10,403 nucleotides of DNA from Candidatus Methanomethylophilaceae archaeon (GTDB lineage: Archaea; Thermoplasmatota; Thermoplasmata; Methanomassiliicoccales; Methanomethylophilaceae). Below the pieces are notes generated by a model that was not told the origin of the DNA, did no database searches, and saw only the letters and a list, made by a program, of their open reading frames with translations. The DNA is taken from the NCBI GenBank assembly GCA_017616575.1, contig JAFZXW010000188.1, positions 1 to 10,403 on the forward strand, written 5' to 3'. The position numbers and the translations under genes were made by a program. This document shows, piece after piece, positions 6,348 through 10,403 of the stretch (its first letter is position 1; every line of letters starts with the position of its first letter).

Positions 6348-8086
6348 TTTTCCATCACCTTCCTGATTCTAAGGACGTTCTTACCGTCCTCGCGGGAGTA
6401 TTGCATCCCGTCGGACAGCTTCTTGATTATCATGATTCCCATCCCTCCACGCTTATGGGAGCTTACACGCTCGGCCGGGTCCGGGTCCTCGTGCTCCAGA
6501 GGGTTGAACGGCGGCCCCCAGTCGACGAACTCCAGCTCTATCGCGCCGCCGTCGGCGGATGCGGAGAACAGCACCTGCCCTTTCTCGTCGCCGTACGCGT
6601 ACATGTTTATGTTGGCCAGAACCTCGGAGCATATCGTCTCCGTCTCGGACACGGTCTTGCGCCCGCAGCCGGCCTCCTCCAGGACCTTGGACAGATGCCC
6701 CATGGCCTCCTGGAAACCCTCCTTCCCGGAGGTTACGGCGATCTGCCCTCCCGGCCTCCTGAGCTCGACGGCCATCATGGTCATGTCGTCGTGCTGCGGG
6801 GCCCCTGAGGCGAAGGCCTCGATATCCGACCTCACGTGCTCCAGCATCCCATCGGCGAACAATCCCGCCGACGCGTCCAGGCTTGCCTTCAGACGGTCCT
6901 CCCCGAACAGCGCCTCGGCCGGGTCCATGGCCTCGGTGACCCCGTCGGTATAAAGGAACAGGCGGTCCCCCGGCCCGAGGCTCATCCTCTGGACCTAGTA
7001 CTTTATGCCCTTCTTCCTGCCGAACACGAAGCCAGGGGTGCACTCTACCATGGAATACGATCCTCCCCTGCCGACGAACGGGGGGTTGTGGCCGGCGTTG
7101 ACGAACTCCACGGAGCCGTCGCGCACGTCCACCAGGGCCGCCCAGACGGTCACGAAGTACTTCATGCCGTTGTTAGACGCCAGGTCGTCGTTGGCTTTGG
7201 ACATCGCCCTGCCCAGCCCCGAGACAGACTGCACGCTGGACCTGATCACGGTCATGGACCTGGACATGAACAGGGCCGCCGGGAGCCCTTTCCCGGACAC
7301 GTCGGCGATCACGACCGCCAAGTGGTTGGAGCCGACGGTGAAGCAGTCGTAGAAGTCGCCGCCGACGTCCTTGGCCGCGGACATGTAGGACGCTATGTCG
7401 AACTGCTCCTTCAAGGGGAACTCGTCGATCAGCATGCTACGCTGTATCCCCTTCGCGGCGGACACCTCCCGGTCGAACTCGGCCTTCTCCTGCTTCAAGG
7501 CCGTCTGGCGCCTCACCTCGGACAGCCCGCGCGTGGTGGCGTAATGGCACACGACGCTGGCCAGGAGGAATATCAGCACGTTGACCATGTAGTATACCCT
7601 GGCCAGAGACGAGACGGTGTCCCAATATGTCATGCCGTAATAGAAACCGAACATGATGGGCGACAGCTCGTTGTTTATCAGGAGCCCGGCCAGCATCAGG
7701 ACGGCGCCGGCCGCGGTGACTATGATGGTGAACGCCGGCCGGTAGTACATGCTGCATACCGCCACCGGCAGGACCATCAGGAGCATCATGGTGTAGTCCA
7801 CGCCCGCGATCACCATGAACGCGTTGAGCACGACCGAGGCCACCATGACATGCTTGGCCCCCCTCCATTCCTTGAACGCCAGGCATATGGCGGCGCATAA
7901 CAGAAGCTCCGCCATGGCCCCGTACATGACGTCATAGGAGATGTCGATCTGACGCCTGTTCACTTCGCCTATCAGGACCCATACCAGCTCCACTAAGATG
8001 ATTGAAAGCGCCACCTTGACGGCCATCATGTTGGTGAGGACGTCGTTGGCGTGGAGAGCCTCCCGGTAGGCGCCTTGATCCTTCAT
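6344..8086 (-). CDS. Membrane SpoIIE/RsbU-type PP2C phosphatase fused to RsbW-like HATPase domain, with in-frame TAG (probable pyrrolysine)
   Basis: I read this as one 580-residue protein. Plain ORF calling splits it into 6995-8086 (363 residues) and 6344-6985 (213 residues), but both are in the same frame and are separated only by TAG at 6995-6997 and three codons. Six membrane helices lie at about 20-40, 53-71, 79-97, 98-115, 118-137 and 163-182, then a coiled-coil-like linker to about 215. The PP2C domain has AAKDVGGDFYD (237-247), ADVSGKGLPAALFM (261-274) and NAGHNPP (330-336) before the TAG, then LYTDGVTEA (378-386) and HDDMT (432-436) after it. Either half alone lacks essential metal-binding residues. 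The C-terminal HATPase domain has an N-box (SEVLAN, Glu488/Asn492), VDWGPPFNP (Asp522) and GGMG (547-550). It probably phosphorylates and dephosphorylates the STAS protein encoded next. The start has GAGGT 7 bases upstream and overlaps the NRPS stop by ATGA. If TAG is not decoded, this is a disrupted gene. Confidence 0.85.
6354..6360 (-). promoter_or_regulatory. Strong ribosome binding site of the STAS gene
   Basis: The minus strand reads AGGTGAT, a near-perfect match to the archaeal anti-Shine-Dalgarno, six bases before the ATG at 6347 and inside the last codons of the phosphatase/kinase gene. The overlapping ATG at 6355 is the Met of the terminal MEK of the upstream protein and runs into TGA at once, so 6347 is the start. 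Confidence 0.6.
6964..6995 (-). other. Possible mRNA stem-loop immediately after the TAG codon
   Basis: On the mRNA, GGTCC (6995-6991, its first G being the last base of TAG) can pair with GGACC (6968-6964). Inside it, GAGG (6989-6986) can pair with CCTC (6980-6977) around a five-base loop. This is where PYLIS-type elements were proposed downstream of pyrrolysine codons. The stems are short and the region is GC-rich, so chance is a fair explanation. Confidence 0.2.
6995..6997 (-). other. In-frame amber codon, probable pyrrolysine site (residue 364)
   Basis: The frame reads ...GRKKGIKY, TAG, VQRMSLGPGDRLFLYTDG... without any shift. Set against the general SpoIIE-phosphatase pattern (LG, 16 residues, GD, then L-L-YTDG), counting TAG as one residue gives the normal spacing, and TAG falls on a variable position just before the beta-strand that leads to YTDG. 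In pyrrolysine-decoding archaea a tRNA(Pyl) reads TAG. Whether this organism has pylTSBCD cannot be seen here. Confidence 0.65.
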
Positions 8087-10403
8087 CTGAAGAACCTCAT
8101 GGACTTGAGCGTCTTGAAGGCCTTGTCCATATAGCCTTCGGATATGATCGGCCAGGAGAACCCGAGCCTGTACAGCGCCTTCACGGTGTAGGCGTCGTCC
8201 GCGGGGATGAAGCGGCGGGTCTCGCCGGCGTTGCCCAGGTAGCTGATCAGCCCCGACACGTACTCCCCGTTGGCCTCGTCCTTCATCGCCTCCGCGAACC
8301 TCCTGTCGAACTCCTTCCTGGAGACGACCTCAACCGGCATGCCGTTGTCGCGCATGACCTTCAGGACGTTGGCCATGTGGACCTTGTGGCAGTTGTTCAC
8401 GTGGAACACGGTGAACTCCTCCGGGGTCCCGGCCAGAAGGACCGCGGCCTTGGCGACCATGTCTATCGGCGAGAACTCCACCTCCGTGTCCATGTCGGTC
8501 ACCGGGAAGAACCCGAGCTTGACGTAGGACCTCATCTGCTTCATGAACGCGTTGGTCCCGAAGTTGATCTGGAACTCCCCGTCGCTGTCGCGGCTCATCA
8601 GGTTTCCGACACGCAGTATCTTCGCCTTGAGCCCGTCAGGGATCGCCTCGAGAATCGCCCTCTCCGCCATGAACTTGGAGTGCACATACTTGTTGTCCAG
8701 GTTCTGGCCGAAGTCCAGCTCGCATTCCTTCAAGGCCCTGCCCTCTGGTATGCTGCCGTTGACGGACTCTCCCGCCACGCTCTCCGTGGATATCTGGACC
8801 AGCATGGCCCCCCTGTCCTTCGCCACGCCTATGAGGTTCTCGACTCCGCCTACGTTGACCCTTTCGATGGAGTCGTCAGCGGCGAAGTGCTTGACCACCG
8901 CGGCGCAGTTCACTATGGTGTCGAAATCCGTCCCTTCCAGCTTCCCGGCAAGCTCTGGGTCGGTGATGTCACTGTCCACGACCTCCACCCTGTCCAGGAC
9001 GCTCTCGGGGGCCATCCCCCCAAAGTAGTACATGAACATCGTCTTCAGCCTCTCCTCGGAGGACTGTCCCTTCCCGGACCTCACCAGGCAGCAGACGTGC
9101 CTTGCATTCCTTCTGAGGAGCTCGAACAGCACATGCGCCCCTAGGTATCCGGTGGCCCCGGTCAAAAGGACCTTGCGGGGGCTGCGGGAGCTTATCCCGT
9201 CCAGGGACCCCTCGACGTTGGAGGCCAGCGGCCCCTCGTCGACGAAAGACCTCTCCTCCTCCTTCGCAGAGCCGCCCTGGCCCAGGTTCTCCACGAACCT
9301 CGCCAAGGCTTCCGGCGACGGGTTGTCGAACACGTTCTTGTACACTATTGGGAACCCGGCGTTCATGCAGGTGAGCACTAGCTTCGACGCGGATATCGAC
9401 GTCCCTCCGATCTGGAAGAAGTCGTCGTCCGCATAGACCTTCTCGAGCCCGAGGACGGACGCGAATATTCCGCAGAGCCTCTCCTCCAACGGCCCGGTGG
9501 GCTCCCTTCCGGCCTTCCTGGGCTCCGAGGCGGGCTCCGGCAGCTTGCGCCTGTCCACCTTGCCGTTGACGGTCATAGGAATCGCGTCCAGCTGGATGTA
9601 GTGGGCCGGCACCATGTACGGAGGCTTCTCCGCCCTGATGTGGTCGGACAGAGCGGCGAAGTCCACCGGAGAGTCGGATACGACATACACCGTCACGGAC
9701 TTCCCTCCGGCCGGGTCGTCGAAGGCCTGGACGGTGGCGTCCTTTATGCCCTCGAAGCTGCGGACGGCGGCCTCCACCTCGCCCAGCTCTATCCTGAACC
9801 CGCGGACCTTCACCATCCCGTCGCGGCGGCCGACATAGTCCACGTTGCCGTCCGGAAGAAGGCGGACCACGTCCCCCGTCCTGTACAGGCGGCGGTGCCC
9901 CGGATCGTCGGAGAGCGGGTTGGGGGTAACCGTCTTCGCGGTCTTCTCGGGGTTGTTCAGGTACTCCCTGAACACCTGCGGCCCGCTTATGCACAGCTCC
10001 CCGCAGGCCCCGACCGGGACGAGCCTGTCGCTCTTGTCCAGCACGTACAGCCTGACGTTGGAGTTCGGCCTCCCGATCGGGATCAGCGGAGTGGCGTCCC
10101 TCACTATGAACGAGGAGACGTTGACGGTGCACTCCGTAGGCCCGTAGATGTTGTAGAAGTCCACCCAGTCCGAAGGGTTCAGGGGGACCAGCGCCTCCCC
10201 TCCGGTCATGAAGGCCTTCAAGGACCTGCATTTGGTCGACTCCATGAACATCCTCCCCACCTGGGTGGTCATGAACCCGTGGGTGATCCCGTTGTCGCAG
10301 TAGTAGGCGTCGATGGCTCCCAGGTCCTTGCGGATCTCGTCCGGGATTATGTGCAACGCCGCTCCGCTGGCCATGGAGGCGTGGATGTCCATCATGCAGG
10401 CGT
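8083..10403 (-). CDS. Non-ribosomal peptide synthetase, C-terminal part: adenylation (partial)-carrier-thioester reductase; 5' end cut by window edge
   Basis: This end of an NRPS activates an amino acid, loads it on a carrier and releases the peptide reductively. The frame stays open to the window edge; the first ATG (10395, residue 1 here) is internal, since ACMMDIHASMASGAALHI is core A4. Adenylation motifs: A5 YNIYGPTE (81-88), A6 GELCISGPQVFREYLNNPEK (132-151), A7 YRTGD (171-175), A8 GRRDGMVKVRGFRIELGEVE (189-208), A10 NGKVDR with Lys279. The carrier domain (about 302-371) has DDDFFQIGGTSI with Ser333 for phosphopantetheine. A Lys2/SDR-type thioester reductase follows: TGATGYLG (412-419) for NADPH, STES (536-539), YVHSK (Tyr570/Lys574). 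Such domains release aldehydes or alcohols. There is no condensation domain in view; any would lie upstream. The stop overlaps the phosphatase/kinase start by ATGA. The substrate cannot be read because core A3 and part of the pocket are missing. NRPS genes are rare in archaea, so transfer from a bacterium is likely (inference). Confidence 0.95.
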   Translation of the reverse strand, partial: ACMMDIHASMASGAALHIIPDEIRKDLGAIDAYYCDNGITHGFMTTQVGRMFMESTKCRSLKAFMTGGEALVPLNPSDWVDFYNIYGPTECTVNVSSFIVRDATPLIPIGRPNSNVRLYVLDKSDRLVPVGACGELCISGPQVFREYLNNPEKTAKTVTPNPLSDDPGHRRLYRTGDVVRLLPDGNVDYVGRRDGMVKVRGFRIELGEVEAAVRSFEGIKDATVQAFDDPAGGKSVTVYVVSDSPVDFAALSDHIRAEKPPYMVPAHYIQLDAIPMTVNGKVDRRKLPEPASEPRKAGREPTGPLEERLCGIFASVLGLEKVYADDDFFQIGGTSISASKLVLTCMNAGFPIVYKNVFDNPSPEALARFVENLGQGGSAKEEERSFVDEGPLASNVEGSLDGISSRSPRKVLLTGATGYLGAHVLFELLRRNARHVCCLVRSGKGQSSEERLKTMFMYYFGGMAPESVLDRVEVVDSDITDPELAGKLEGTDFDTIVNCAAVVKHFAADDSIERVNVGGVENLIGVAKDRGAMLVQISTESVAGESVNGSIPEGRALKECELDFGQNLDNKYVHSKFMAERAILEAIPDGLKAKILRVGNLMSRDSDGEFQINFGTNAFMKQMRSYVKLGFFPVTDMDTEVEFSPIDMVAKAAVLLAGTPEEFTVFHVNNCHKVHMANVLKVMRDNGMPVEVVSRKEFDRRFAEAMKDEANGEYVSGLISYLGNAGETRRFIPADDAYTVKALYRLGFSWPIISEGYMDKAFKTLKSMRFFR
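8094..8098 (-). promoter_or_regulatory. Ribosome binding site of the phosphatase/kinase gene inside the NRPS 3' end
   Basis: The minus strand reads GAGGT seven bases before the ATG at 8086. Together with the ATGA overlap it supports translation coupled to the NRPS and fixes the start of the regulator. Confidence 0.55.

Noticed and set aside
6344..6985. An independent gene starting at the ATG at 6985
   Set aside because: It would begin in the middle of the PP2C domain, the GAGG before it is almost touching the ATG, and the frame continues that of the upstream ORF. It is better read as the rest of the same protein.
6836..7900. 354-residue plus-strand ORF opposite the phosphatase gene
   Set aside because: Composition is dominated by G, H, R, V and D as expected from the complement of a GC-rich gene, and it has no motif; the opposite strand carries full PP2C motifs.
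8969..10231. 420-residue minus-strand ORF in another frame of the NRPS gene
   Set aside because: It is extremely arginine- and glycine-rich and is a frame shadow; the true frame carries the A, carrier and reductase motifs.
10393..10395. Start codon of the NRPS at 10395
   Set aside because: Residues encoded upstream to the window edge continue the adenylation A4 core (AC before MMDI), and the first half of the domain is missing, so the gene runs past the window.
1..10403. Insertion sequences, CRISPR arrays or long direct repeats
   Set aside because: No transposase, regularly spaced repeats or terminal inverted repeats are seen; the only repeats are protein-level ones in the LRR, InlB and propeller regions.

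Overview
The window is densely coding, and every gene lies on the minus strand. It most resembles a GC-rich archaeon, and I suggest a methanogen of the order Methanomassiliicoccales (Thermoplasmata). The genes are GC-rich yet use AGG for arginine and ATA for isoleucine very often, which is usual in such archaea and unusual in GC-rich bacteria. The secreted proteins are adhesin-like, with C-terminal membrane anchors ending in short basic tails. Ribosome binding sites are of the GAGGT / AGGTGAT type, genes overlap by ATGA, and all six visible gene ends use TGA. The placement is inferred from style, not from a marker gene.

Right block (10403 to 6051, read leftwards): the 3' end of a non-ribosomal peptide synthetase (half an adenylation domain, a carrier domain and a terminal thioester reductase). 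It overlaps by ATGA a membrane regulator with six predicted membrane segments, a SpoIIE/RsbU-type PP2C phosphatase domain and an RsbW-like HATPase domain. That gene overlaps by ATGA a small STAS protein of the RsbV/SpoIIAA type. Together they look like a peptide-making enzyme co-expressed with a partner-switching signalling module.

The main discovery is in the regulator. Simple ORF calling splits it into 6995-8086 and 6344-6985, but the halves are in one frame, separated only by a TAG codon at 6995-6997. That codon falls inside the phosphatase domain at a position where the family carries an ordinary residue. Since Methanomassiliicoccales decode TAG as pyrrolysine, the likely product is one 580-residue protein with pyrrolysine at position 364. 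A nonsense mutation is the alternative.

A 135-base spacer (5916-6050 region) holds a TATA-like element, an inverted repeat and a ribosome binding site.

Left block (5914 to 1): three exported proteins followed by an ABC transporter permease, with 4-base and 16-base overlaps and then a zero-base junction. In order they are a BspA/InlB-repeat surface protein, a BtuF/FepB-like substrate-binding protein, a membrane-anchored PQQ-type beta-propeller protein, and a truncated FecCD/BtuC permease. The three exported proteins all begin with what looks like the same small domain (DUF4430 / transcobalamin-C-like), present twice in the first. This suggests a dedicated surface capture and import system for a corrinoid, haem or iron chelate.
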